In this document: piece by piece, positions 17,680 through 25,209 of the stretch
How positions within the stretch are numbered: the stretch's first letter is position 1
How the letters are laid out: each line of letters opens with the position of its first letter
DNA from: Kiritimatiellia bacterium
GTDB lineage: Bacteria; Verrucomicrobiota; Kiritimatiellia; PWTM01
Reading direction: 5' to 3'
Assembly (NCBI GenBank): GCA_026417735.1
Contig: JAOACR010000019.1
Span: 1-64,000, forward strand
DNA length: 64,000 nucleotides
The notes under the pieces: model-generated
What the model was told of the DNA's origin: nothing
Databases searched by the model: none
The model's input: the letters and a program-made list of their open reading frames with translations, nothing else
Program-made: the position numbers and the translations under genes

Positions 17680-18333
17680 TTACGCGTTGTGCGGTCCGCG
17701 GTCGCGCGCCAGCCAGATGAGCGGGATGCTGGCGAGGGTCACCACGCCCTTCACGGCCAGGTTGAGCGTGAAGATTTCGAGGATGGTGTGCGATGGCAGC
17801 ACACCACCGAAGGCGCCGAGGCAGAAGACCAGGTTGTCCAGCGGCACCGCGACCACATTGCTGACGAGCACTCGCGCCCACGGGTGGCGGCGGGTCACCC
17901 GGGTGACAAACCAGTGGTACACTTCGGTATCGGCGAGTTCGCTGAGCACCTCCGCGGCGATCGAGGCCAGCACGATGCGCCAGACGGGGCCGAGGATCGC
18001 CGCGAATTCTCGTCCGAGGCCCCAGGAAGGGTCGGCCGGTACCGCGGCAGCCCAGCGCAGGTAGCCGGCCATGGCCAGGTTGATCACGCCGGCCGCCAGC
18101 ACGATCGCGCGGGCGCCGCGCCGTCCGGTTTCGCGATGCAGCAGGTCGCGCAGCGTGAAAGTCAGCGGGTACACGAAAGTGCCCATGTCCACCGCCAGTC
18201 CGGCGACGACGCCGATTTTCAGGCTGGCGATGTCGGAGAGCATTTGCGCGGCGATGTAGGCGGCGGTGACCAACAGGGCGGCGAGGGGCAGCCGCTCGGC
18301 GCGGTTGGGCAGGGTGGGGGCGATGGTGGTCAT
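17680..18333 (-). CDS. VUT-family (YhhQ-like) queuosine-precursor transporter
   Basis: 217-residue membrane protein with about six hydrophobic segments. The VUT/YhhQ family is visible in IAAQMLSDIASLKI, VDMGTFVYPLTFTLRDLLH, the charged AAEVLSELADTEVYHW motif and SNVVAVPLDNLVF. E. coli YhhQ imports 7-cyano-7-deazaguanine or 7-aminomethyl-7-deazaguanine for tRNA queuosine. The ATG has GAGGA 7 nt upstream; longer in-frame readings have no signal. It is first in a minus-strand series followed by rpoZ, and diverges from the LysM-YkuD gene. Confidence 0.87.
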   Translation of the reverse strand: MTTIAPTLPNRAERLPLAALLVTAAYIAAQMLSDIASLKIGVVAGLAVDMGTFVYPLTFTLRDLLHRETGRRGARAIVLAAGVINLAMAGYLRWAAAVPADPSWGLGREFAAILGPVWRIVLASIAAEVLSELADTEVYHWFVTRVTRRHPWARVLVSNVVAVPLDNLVFCLGAFGGVLPSHTILEIFTLNLAVKGVVTLASIPLIWLARDRGPHNA

Positions 18334-18373
18334 GTTGTCCTCGTTTTGTTGTGGCGGGTGTTCGGGGACCGCC

Positions 18374-18392
18374 GGCCGCCGCAGTGGCGGCC
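18374..18392. repeat. GC-rich palindrome in divergent intergenic region
   Basis: GGCCGCC and GGCGGCC flank a 5-nt loop between the divergent VUT and LysM-YkuD genes. The 13-nt string gccggccgccgca covering its left arm recurs in the palindrome at 35582-35605, also between divergent genes. Could be a small dispersed repeat or chance in GC-rich DNA. Confidence 0.35.
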
Positions 18393-18443
18393 ACCGAGAG
18401 CATAGCATCCGCCCCGGCGGTGGGGACAGGGCTTCGTGCGGGG

Positions 18444-18472
18444 TTGCACCGGTGCGACGTCCACGGCACCAT
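18444..18472 (+). promoter_or_regulatory. Weak candidate promoter of the LysM-YkuD gene
   Basis: TTGCAC and CACCAT are separated by 17 nt. Predicted start is 18479, only 3 nt before the ATG, like several near-leaderless promoters here. Both hexamers match at only 3 of 6 positions. Confidence 0.3.
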
Positions 18473-18481
18473 CGCGCGCGC

Positions 18482-19207
18482 ATGAGAGCGTGCGCATGGT
18501 TTTTCGTCGGGTTGCTGAGTGGCGCGGTGGCGGGCGGGGAGGAGACCGCGCAACTGGCTGCGCAACGGCGGCAGTTGCTCGGTGCGCTGGAGCGCGTGCC
18601 GACGGAGGCGCAACGCGCGGCGGTGCGCGAGCGGCTGGGGGAGGTGCAGTTCCGGCTGCTGGTGGATCCCGGCTGGACGGAGGGCAAGGTTGCGCACGTG
18701 GTCGCGCCGGGCGAAACGCTCGGGCGGATCGCGCGCCGCTACCGTGTGACGGTGGAGCTGCTGCAGCTGTGCAACCCCGGTGTGACGGGTCGGCTGGCGG
18801 TGGGTCAAACGTTGCTGGTGCCGACCGGCACCGTTGAACTGGTGATTTCGAAGGCCGCGAACACGCTGACGGTGCGGCGCAACGGTGAGTTTTTCCGCGA
18901 GTATCGGGTTGCGACGGGCGTCAGCAACTGCACACCGACGGGGGAGTTCACCATCACTGACCGGGTGGAACGGCCGACGTGGTGGCGGCCGGACGACAAC
19001 CGGCCGATCCCGTACGGGCACCCCGAGCATGAGCTCGGTACGCACTGGCTGGCGTGGAGTCTGAAGGGGTACGGTATCCACGGTACGAACAGGCCCGAAA
19101 CGATCGGCACGCAGGCCAGCCGCGGGTGTGTGCGGATGCGCAACGAGGACGTCGCGGAGGTGTATGCGCTGGCGCCGGTGGGCACGCGGGTGATCGTCCG
19201 CGAGTGA
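18482..19207 (+). CDS. LysM and L,D-transpeptidase (YkuD) domain protein
   Basis: 241-residue exported cell-wall enzyme. A signal peptide (MRACAWFFVGLLSGAVAGG) precedes a LysM peptidoglycan-binding domain (about 71-114: VVAPGETLGRIARRY...LQLCNP...VGQTLLVP) and a YkuD domain (115-241). The catalytic motif is complete: HGTN with His200, then SRGCVRM with nucleophilic Cys216. Such enzymes form 3-3 crosslinks or anchor proteins to peptidoglycan. The start is the ATG that directly precedes the signal peptide. It converges on the sodium:solute symporter gene with a 15-nt gap. Confidence 0.9.
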   Translation: MRACAWFFVGLLSGAVAGGEETAQLAAQRRQLLGALERVPTEAQRAAVRERLGEVQFRLLVDPGWTEGKVAHVVAPGETLGRIARRYRVTVELLQLCNPGVTGRLAVGQTLLVPTGTVELVISKAANTLTVRRNGEFFREYRVATGVSNCTPTGEFTITDRVERPTWWRPDDNRPIPYGHPEHELGTHWLAWSLKGYGIHGTNRPETIGTQASRGCVRMRNEDVAEVYALAPVGTRVIVRE

Positions 19208-19222
19208 GGACGACGGCGCCGG

Positions 19223-20905
19223 TCAAGGGGTCGGCGGCGCGGGGCGTCGGGCCAGAGCGGCGAGCAGCGCGCCAGCCAGCAGCAGTGCGATGCCGGTGCT
19301 GGCGCTCAGCGGGGGTGGTGTTCCGACGACGAAGGTGAGCACCGCGGTGAGCAACAGAGCGCCCATCGTGGCCAATGCCGCCGCGACGAGCCGCAGGAAC
19401 GAGTAATCCGGTGCGCGCGCGTCCGCGGCCGCGCCGGCCGACCGAAGGCGCTCGAAGAAGGCATCCACACGCGCGCGCGCCTCGCCGCGGTCCGGCCGCG
19501 CGTACGAGCCGGCGGTCAGGGCTGCGAGCGCGATGCCGCCGGTGAGGAACGTGAGCAGATCGGCGCGCCGCAGGAGGGGGTGAGCGGCGCCGAGCCCAAA
19601 GGCGGCCAGCCCCGCGGCGATGCCGCTCCAGAGCGCCAGCTTCGCGCCCGTTGCCGAGGCGCGCGGCCAGAGCATCCCGGCGAGCATCGGTATTGCGACC
19701 GGGGGCAGGAAGAGACCGAACACTTTGGCCATGGTGTCGAACAGGTCCCTCGACCCCTGCAGGCGGCTCATCAGCAGCGTCAGTGTGCTCACCGCGAGGC
19801 CGACCAGCACGGTGAACACGCGCCCGACGATCACCAGCCGTCGTTCCGGCACGTCCCAACGTGCCCATCGGCGGTAGAGGTCGTTGGTCAGCACCGATGC
19901 GACCGCGTTGTAGTCGCCGGCCAGCGTGGACATCGTTGCGGAGAACATCGCGGCGATCAGCATGCCGAGCATGCCGGCGGGCAGCACGGCGCGGCAGAGG
20001 AGCGGGTAGACCTCCTTTGTGTTGGCGAGTTCGGCGAGGAAGGCGCGTGCAGCCAGCGCGGGCGAGTAGAACAGCGCGGTGCCGACCAGGTAGAGCGCGG
20101 CGACGAGGTAGCCGACGCGCCGCGCGTGGTGGTCGCTGCTGCAGGAGTAATAGCGCTGCACGAGTGCCCACGAGGTGGAGTAGTTCAGGAAGAGCAGCAC
20201 GAAGTAGCCGACGAGGTAGGGGAGGTTGTATGTGGTGTCCGGCCGCACCAGGCGCCAGCCCTCGGGGGGCATCGCGGCGAGCACGGCGGCCAGCCCGCCC
20301 GCGCGTTCCAATGCCAGCCACGGCAATGGCGCAACGGCGGCCAGCAGGATGGCGAACTGCACGAAGTCCGCGACGAGCGCGGCCCAGAGGCCGCCCATGA
20401 ACGTATACGCGAGGATGATCGCCGAGCAGAGGAGAATGCCGGTGGTGAACGGGAAGCCGAGTCCAGCGGAGACGACCGTGCCAATCGCGAAGAGACGCAG
20501 CGAGTCATCGAGCAGACGGGTGGGCAGCCCGAGCCACACCAGCGACTGCCGCAGTCCGCCGCCGTACCGGGTCTGAAGGTATTCGAGCGGGCTGGTCTGC
20601 GCCACCCGCCGCCAACGGCGCGCGAACAGGCGGGCGCTGAGCACCGCGGCCGGCACCGACAGCCATCCGAGCGCGAGACCGACGAGTCCGTACTTGTAGA
20701 CGAGCTCCGAGTACATGATGAACGCGAGCGCGCTGAAGCTCACCATGTAGAACGAGACGCCGCCCAGCCACCACGGCACCTGCCGGCCACCGCCGAAAAA
20801 CTGCGACATCGTGCGCACCCGTTGGCCAAACCAGGCGCCGATGCCGAGCATGACCAGAAAAAAGCCCGCGATGATGGTGTAGTCGGCCGCTCCCAGCGTG
20901 TTCAT
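19223..20905 (-). CDS. Sodium:solute symporter (SSS family)
   Basis: 560-residue membrane protein with about 13-14 transmembrane segments, of the SSS (SGLT/PutP) family. N-terminal features match: a first helix (DYTIIAGFFLVMLGIGAWFG), FFGGGRQVPWWLGGVSFYMVSFSALAF (with the usual 'ggr..pWw..g.s' motif) and the Na-site region near AAMFSATMSTLAGDYNAVASVL. Na-coupled uptake of a sugar or organic acid is likely, but the substrate cannot be assigned. No enzyme gene is coupled to it; it stands alone between convergent and divergent neighbours. Confidence 0.88.
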   Translation of the reverse strand: MNTLGAADYTIIAGFFLVMLGIGAWFGQRVRTMSQFFGGGRQVPWWLGGVSFYMVSFSALAFIMYSELVYKYGLVGLALGWLSVPAAVLSARLFARRWRRVAQTSPLEYLQTRYGGGLRQSLVWLGLPTRLLDDSLRLFAIGTVVSAGLGFPFTTGILLCSAIILAYTFMGGLWAALVADFVQFAILLAAVAPLPWLALERAGGLAAVLAAMPPEGWRLVRPDTTYNLPYLVGYFVLLFLNYSTSWALVQRYYSCSSDHHARRVGYLVAALYLVGTALFYSPALAARAFLAELANTKEVYPLLCRAVLPAGMLGMLIAAMFSATMSTLAGDYNAVASVLTNDLYRRWARWDVPERRLVIVGRVFTVLVGLAVSTLTLLMSRLQGSRDLFDTMAKVFGLFLPPVAIPMLAGMLWPRASATGAKLALWSGIAAGLAAFGLGAAHPLLRRADLLTFLTGGIALAALTAGSYARPDRGEARARVDAFFERLRSAGAAADARAPDYSFLRLVAAALATMGALLLTAVLTFVVGTPPPLSASTGIALLLAGALLAALARRPAPPTP

Positions 20906-21061
20906 GCGACGATCTGGCGCGACGCCTCCGGCACGAGGTCATCATGGAGCGCGGGCGGTGGCTGCCGCAAGCCGGCGATGCGAGGTCAGGGCAAGCTCAA
21001 CGCGCCGCGGCCGCTCCGCCGGGTCCGCGGTGAGTTCCGGATTCGCTGGGGGAGACGTTTC

Positions 21062-21090
21062 TTGACGACGGGCGTAGGCGGGAGTAGGTT
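21062..21090 (+). promoter_or_regulatory. Promoter of the leuA leader
   Basis: TTGACG (5/6 match) and TAGGTT are spaced by 17 nt. Transcription should start near 21097, one base before the ATG of the leader peptide, so the leader peptide would be read from a leaderless 5' end. Confidence 0.55.
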
Positions 21091-21097
21091 CACGGCG

Positions 21098-21196
21098 ATG
21101 AAGGCTGGCGTCGCCACCGTTGCGTTCGGGGTTGGCCTTGGGCGGGTGAACCTGCTGGGGCTTCGCGGGCGCGCGGTGGGTCCGGCGCCGGGCTGA
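21098..21196 (+). CDS. leuL: Putative Leu/Val-rich leader peptide of leuA
   Basis: A 32-codon frame starting MKAGVATVAFG and containing four Leu and five Val codons, with the cluster VNLLGL at codons 17-22. It ends 75 nt before leuA. Ribosomes finishing at its TGA would cover 21172-21183, which is the antiterminator strand; ribosomes stalled at the Leu codons (21152-21163) would leave it free. This position is what a transcription-attenuation leader needs. I infer the function from architecture; the peptide itself has no known homologue that I can name. Confidence 0.55.
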   Translation: MKAGVATVAFGVGLGRVNLLGLRGRAVGPAPG

Positions 21197-21231
21197 GCGT
21201 TTCCCGACGGACGGCATGAGGGCCCACCGCG
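21114..21231 (+). promoter_or_regulatory. leuA attenuator: alternative RNA helices 1:2 and 2:3
   Basis: Four short segments share complementary cores: CCACCG (21114-21119), CGGTGG (21174-21179), CCACCG (21224-21229) and CGGTGG (21235-21240). Segment 2 (21172-21183) can form a 12-bp helix with segment 3 (21220-21231) with a single G-U pair, which would block the terminator (segments 3:4). Segments 1:2 can form a weaker 7-bp helix. This is the classic attenuation logic: Leu starvation stalls the ribosome, 2:3 forms and leuA is read. Confidence 0.6.
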
Positions 21232-21250
21232 GTGCGGTGGGTCTTTTTGT
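21221..21250 (+). terminator. Intrinsic terminator of the leuA leader
   Basis: A 10-bp stem (8 perfect GC-rich pairs cccaccgc / gcggtggg, plus a G-U and a G-C pair) with a 3-nt loop, followed at once by TCTTTTTGTT. This is the clearest Rho-independent terminator in the window. It sits between a leader peptide and leuA on the same strand, not at an operon end, which argues for attenuation. Confidence 0.8.
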
Positions 21251-21270
21251 TGTGCGGGCCGGCGGGTAGC

Positions 21271-22875
21271 ATGGAGCCAGCAAGAATGAACCGGGACGAT
21301 CGGCGGGTTCGGATCTTCGATACGACGTTGCGCGACGGCGAGCAGTGCCCCGGCGCGTCGATGTCGCCGCGGGAAAAACTCGAGATTGCGCGGCAACTGG
21401 CCCGGCTCGGCGTGGATGTGATCGAGGCGGGGTTTCCGGTGATCAGCACGGGCGACTTCGGCGCGGTGGAGGCGATCGCACGGCAGGTACGGGGGCCGAT
21501 CATCGCGGGGCTGGCTCGCTGCGTGCCGAAGGACATTGACGCCGCGGGCGCGGCGCTGAAGCCGGCCGGCCGGCGGGCGCGCATCCACGTGTTCCTTGCG
21601 ACGTCGAAGATCCACCGCGAGTACAAGTTGGGCAAGCCGGAGGACGAGATCCTGCGGCTGGCGGTGGAGGGCGTCCGCCGGGCGCGGCAGTGGGTGGAGG
21701 ATGTGGAGTTTTCTCCGGAGGACGCCTCGCGCACGGAGCGGGACTTTCTGGTGCAGGTGTGCCGCGCGGTGGTCGCGGCGGGTGCGCGGACGGTGAACAT
21801 TCCGGACACCGTCGGCTATGCGACGCCGGACGAGTTTGGCGCGCTGATCCGTCACCTGCGGGAGCAGGTGCCGGAGTTCCAGCGGGGCGAGGCGGTGATC
21901 AGCGTTCACTGCCACAACGATCTCGGGTTGGCGGTCGCCAATTCGCTGGCGGCGGTCCGCAACGGCGCGCGTCAGGTGGAGTGCACAGTGAACGGCATCG
22001 GCGAGCGGGCGGGCAACGCGGCGCTGGAAGAGATCGTGATGGCGCTGAAGACGCGTGCGGATGCGTTCGGACAGCTGACCACCGGCATCCAGACGCGTGA
22101 GATTCTGAAGACGTCCCGGCTCGTCTCGCGGCTGAGCGGCATGGTGGTGCAGCGGAACAAAGCGATCGTGGGGGAGAACGCGTTCGCCCACTCCAGCGGC
22201 ATTCACCAGGACGGCATCCTGAAGAAGCGCGAGACCTACGAGATCATGGACCCGCGCGACGTTGGCTGGGGGCACACGGAGCTGCCGCTGACCAAGCACA
22301 GCGGTCGCCACGCGGTCTCCGCGCGGCTGCGACACCTGGGGTTCCGGCTGTCCGAGCGGGATCTCGACGACATCTTCGCGAAGTTCAAAGAGATCGGCGA
22401 CAAGAAGAAGTTCGTGTACGACGAGGATCTGGTGGCGCTGGTCGAGGCGCGGCTGGACGATGTGCCGCCGACCTGGTCGCTTGACTATCTGGGGTTCAGC
22501 AGCGGCAATCATGCGATTCCGACCGCGACGGTGCGGCTGCGCAGGGCGAAGCCGGCGGCGGTGGTGCAGGAGGCCGGCACGGGCGACGGTCCGGTGCATG
22601 CGGCGATCCGTGCGATTGACCGGATTGTCGGATTGGAGGGCGAGCTGCTTGAGTACGGGCTGCGGGCGGTGTCGCAGGGGACCGACGCGCTGGGCGAGGT
22701 GGTGGTGAAGGTGCGGTTTGACCGCGGCGAGCCGGTGGCGGGGCGGGGCTCGAGCACCGATGTGGTCGAGGCGAGTGCGCGAGCGTACCTGAGCGCGGTG
22801 AACCGCTACCTGTATGGCCGTGCTGCGGCGTTGCGGCGGGGCACGAAGCGCGGCGACGGTGGAGGGCGGCCGTGA
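21271..22875 (+). CDS. leuA: 2-isopropylmalate synthase
   Basis: 534-residue enzyme of leucine synthesis that condenses acetyl-CoA with 2-oxoisovalerate. The DRE-TIM barrel shows DTTLRDGEQCPGASM, the metal-binding HCHNDLGLAVANS and NGIGERAGNAALEE motifs, and the C-terminal LeuA regulatory (dimerisation) domain, where Leu feedback binds, is present (about 390-520). Length matches bacterial LeuA. Starts at 21271 or at the ATG at 21286 are both possible; neither has a strong SD. The stop overlaps the aroE GTG. Expression is probably attenuated by the upstream leader. Confidence 0.94.
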   Translation: MEPARMNRDDRRVRIFDTTLRDGEQCPGASMSPREKLEIARQLARLGVDVIEAGFPVISTGDFGAVEAIARQVRGPIIAGLARCVPKDIDAAGAALKPAGRRARIHVFLATSKIHREYKLGKPEDEILRLAVEGVRRARQWVEDVEFSPEDASRTERDFLVQVCRAVVAAGARTVNIPDTVGYATPDEFGALIRHLREQVPEFQRGEAVISVHCHNDLGLAVANSLAAVRNGARQVECTVNGIGERAGNAALEEIVMALKTRADAFGQLTTGIQTREILKTSRLVSRLSGMVVQRNKAIVGENAFAHSSGIHQDGILKKRETYEIMDPRDVGWGHTELPLTKHSGRHAVSARLRHLGFRLSERDLDDIFAKFKEIGDKKKFVYDEDLVALVEARLDDVPPTWSLDYLGFSSGNHAIPTATVRLRRAKPAAVVQEAGTGDGPVHAAIRAIDRIVGLEGELLEYGLRAVSQGTDALGEVVVKVRFDRGEPVAGRGSSTDVVEASARAYLSAVNRYLYGRAAALRRGTKRGDGGGRP

Positions 22876-23744
22876 GCGGTGGCGGGCGGGACTGGCCGAA
22901 CGCGCAGACGCAGCTGTTCGCGGTGCTGGGGCATCCGGTCGCGCACAGTCTCTCGCCGGTGATGCACAATGCGGCGCTGCGCGAGCTGGGCCTCAACGCG
23001 GTGTACCTCGCGTTCGATGTTCGGCCGGAGGAGGTGCCGGCGGCGATCCGAGGTCTGGCAGCGATCGGTTGCGCGGGGGCGAACGTGACGGTGCCGTTGA
23101 AGGAAATCGCGGCGCGGTGTGTCGTCGCGCTGGACGAGAGCGCGCAGAGGGCCGGCGCGGTGAACACGATCCGGTTCACGCCAGAGGGGCCGGTGGGCCA
23201 CAGCACGGACGGCGAAGGTTTCCTGCGCGGGGTGAGGGAAGCGTTCGACGTGTCGCCGAGGGGGCTGCGAGTGTTTGTGCTGGGCTGCGGCGGTGCGGGA
23301 CGGACGGTTGCGCTGGAGTGTGCGCGGGCCGGTGCCGCAGCGGTCACGGTATGCGATGCGGCGGAGGAGCGGGCCGCACGGCTGCGGGCGGAGCTGCGCG
23401 CCGCTGCGCCGGCGGTGGCGGTGGCCGCGGTGCCGGTGGCGGAGGCCGCGCGGGCTGCGGCCGCCGCGGAGCTCATTGTGCAGGCCACACCGGTCGGGCT
23501 GCACGAGGGCGACCTCTCGCCGCTGCCGCCCGAGGCGTTTGCGCGGGGTGTGCTCGCGTATGACCTCATCTATCACCGGCCCGTCACGCCGTTCATGCGG
23601 GCGGCAGAGAGCGCCGGTGCGCGGGCCGCCAACGGGTTGGGCATGCTGCTGCATCAGGGTGTGCGCGCGTTGGAGCTGTGGACCGGCCGCACGGCGCCGG
23701 TGGACGTGATGCGCGCGGCGCTGGAGCGCGCGGTGTACGGATGA
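22872..23744 (+). CDS. aroE: Shikimate dehydrogenase (NADP+)
   Basis: 290-residue enzyme reducing 3-dehydroshikimate to shikimate in aromatic amino-acid synthesis. Substrate-site motifs GHPVAHSLSPVMHNAAL and NVTVPLKE (catalytic Lys) and the STDGEGF segment are present; the NADP fold has LGCGGAGRTVAL. Start is a GTG overlapping the leuA stop, and the stop overlaps the pilD ATG. Sharing a transcript with leuA would place aromatic synthesis under the same attenuator. Confidence 0.92.
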   Translation: MSGGGRDWPNAQTQLFAVLGHPVAHSLSPVMHNAALRELGLNAVYLAFDVRPEEVPAAIRGLAAIGCAGANVTVPLKEIAARCVVALDESAQRAGAVNTIRFTPEGPVGHSTDGEGFLRGVREAFDVSPRGLRVFVLGCGGAGRTVALECARAGAAAVTVCDAAEERAARLRAELRAAAPAVAVAAVPVAEAARAAAAAELIVQATPVGLHEGDLSPLPPEAFARGVLAYDLIYHRPVTPFMRAAESAGARAANGLGMLLHQGVRALELWTGRTAPVDVMRAALERAVYG

Positions 23745-24568
23745 TCGGGCCGTTCGAATGGCCGCCGGTGGCGATGGCGCTGGTGGCCGGTCTTTTCGGC
23801 GCCTGCGCCGGTAGCTTTCTGAACGTCTGTATCTACCGGATTCCGAAGGATCTTTCGATTGTGCGGCCGGGGTCGCGCTGCCCCGCGTGCGGCACGCCGA
23901 TCGCGTGGTACGACAACATTCCGATTGTGAGCTGGCTGGTGCTTCGCGCGCGCTGCCGGCACTGTCGGGCGCCGATTTCGCCGCGCTACGTGATGGTGGA
24001 GGCACTCGTGGCGGCGCTTTGGGCGGCGCTCGCGTGGCGGTACGGTTGGAGCCCGATGTTCGGGCTCGGCGCGCTCGCAGTCGCCGGGTTGACGCTGGCG
24101 ACGTTTGTGGACCTGGATGAGATGTACATTCCGGACCGCGTATCGCTGGGGGGTGTGGTGGTGGGGCTGGTGGCGGCGTGGCTGTGGCCGGAGCTGCACG
24201 ATGCGGACCGCCGGTGGGTGGGGCTGGCGCGTTCGGCGGTTGGCGCGGCGGTGGGTGCCGGCGTGCTCGCGCTGCTGGCGTGGGCGGGGGAGCGGATCTT
24301 CGGGCAGGAGGCGATGGGAATGGGCGACGTGAAGCTGATGGGCGCGATCGGCGCCTGTTTTGGCTGGCCGGCGGTGCTGTTCACGTTTCTGGTCTCCTCG
24401 CTGTTCGGCGCGGTGGTCGGGCTGGGGCTGGTCGCGCTTCGCCGGCGCGAACTGCGCAGCGCGATCCCGTTCGGGCCGTTCCTGGCCCTCGGTGCGACGC
24501 TCTGGTTGCTCGGCGGGCAGGAATGGTGGGAACTTTACATGGCGACGGTGGGGCGGTGGCGGCCGTGA
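23741..24568 (+). CDS. pilD: Prepilin leader peptidase/N-methyltransferase
   Basis: 275-residue inner-membrane aspartyl protease that cleaves and methylates type IV prepilins and type II pseudopilins. It has the N-terminal GACAGSFLNVCIYRIP motif, the two-pair cysteine zinc site (CPACG and CRHC), the catalytic Asp motifs VDLDEMYIPD and GMGDVKLMGA, and about seven hydrophobic segments. Coupled by 4-nt overlaps to aroE upstream and aroK downstream. No pilin or secretion gene is in the window, so its substrates are elsewhere. Confidence 0.92.
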   Translation: MIGPFEWPPVAMALVAGLFGACAGSFLNVCIYRIPKDLSIVRPGSRCPACGTPIAWYDNIPIVSWLVLRARCRHCRAPISPRYVMVEALVAALWAALAWRYGWSPMFGLGALAVAGLTLATFVDLDEMYIPDRVSLGGVVVGLVAAWLWPELHDADRRWVGLARSAVGAAVGAGVLALLAWAGERIFGQEAMGMGDVKLMGAIGACFGWPAVLFTFLVSSLFGAVVGLGLVALRRRELRSAIPFGPFLALGATLWLLGGQEWWELYMATVGRWRP

Positions 24569-25110
24569 GTTGGGGGGCACCTTCATCGCCGGCGAATCTG
24601 GTGCTGGTGGGGTTCATGGGCACCGGCAAGTCCGCGGTTGGCCGTCGGCTGGCGGAGCGCTGGGGCCGGCGATTTCTCGACATGGACGTGATGATTGAGC
24701 AGCGCGAGGGGCGCACGATCCCGGAGATTTTCCGGGATTCGGGCGAGCCGTACTTTCGCCGCCTTGAGAGCGCGCTGGCGGCCGAGCTGGCCACGCCGTG
24801 CTCGCTGGTGATCGCGGCGGGTGGCGGCATTGTGTTGAATCCTGAAAATATCGCGCATCTTGGCCGGGGGGGCGTAGTGGTGTGCCTGCTGGCCAGTCCG
24901 GAGGCGATTCTGCAGCGGGTGGCGACGGACATGCACCGGCCGCTGCTGCAGGCGCCGGACCGCGAGCGGCGGGTCCGCGAGCTGCTCGAGGCGCGGCGGC
25001 CGTTCTACGAGGCGATTCCGCACCGCGTGGACACGACGGGCCGCTCGGTGGAGGAGGTCGCGGAGCTCGTCGAGCAATTGTATCGGCGCGCAGTTGCGAC
25101 GCAGAACTGA
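24565..25110 (+). CDS. aroK: Shikimate kinase
   Basis: 181-residue P-loop kinase making shikimate-3-phosphate. Walker A GFMGTGKSAV, the shikimate-binding DMDVMIE and FRRLES segments, GGGIV and the LID arginine region (HRPLLQ) are intact. The start is a GTG overlapping the pilD stop (GTGA), which gives a normal-sized protein; earlier in-frame readings lie inside pilD. Together with aroE it supplies chorismate synthesis. It ends the leuA operon and faces a converging gene across two hairpins. Confidence 0.93.
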   Translation: MSWGAPSSPANLVLVGFMGTGKSAVGRRLAERWGRRFLDMDVMIEQREGRTIPEIFRDSGEPYFRRLESALAAELATPCSLVIAAGGGIVLNPENIAHLGRGGVVVCLLASPEAILQRVATDMHRPLLQAPDRERRVRELLEARRPFYEAIPHRVDTTGRSVEEVAELVEQLYRRAVATQN

Positions 25111-25137
25111 CGGCGCGCGGTGCGACCGCAAACGGAA

Positions 25138-25169
25138 CCGCGCCGCTCCGCGGGGGCGGAGCGGCGCGG
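25138..25169. terminator. 14-bp hairpin between convergent genes
   Basis: A perfect 14-bp inverted repeat (left arm 25138-25151, right arm 25156-25169) with a GGGG loop, 27 nt after the aroK stop. No T-tract on either side, but its stability and position between convergent ends suggest a bidirectional terminator. Confidence 0.6.
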
Positions 25170-25176
25170 ACCTGTT

Positions 25177-25197
25177 CGGCGGGCGGGCGGCCCGCCG
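25177..25197. terminator. Second hairpin between convergent genes
   Basis: An 8-bp stem (cggcgggc / gcccgccg) with a 5-nt loop, 7 nt from the larger hairpin and 12 nt before the end of the minus-strand gene. Likely part of the same bidirectional stop. Confidence 0.45.
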
Positions 25198-25209
25198 CGA
25201 ACGATCAGC

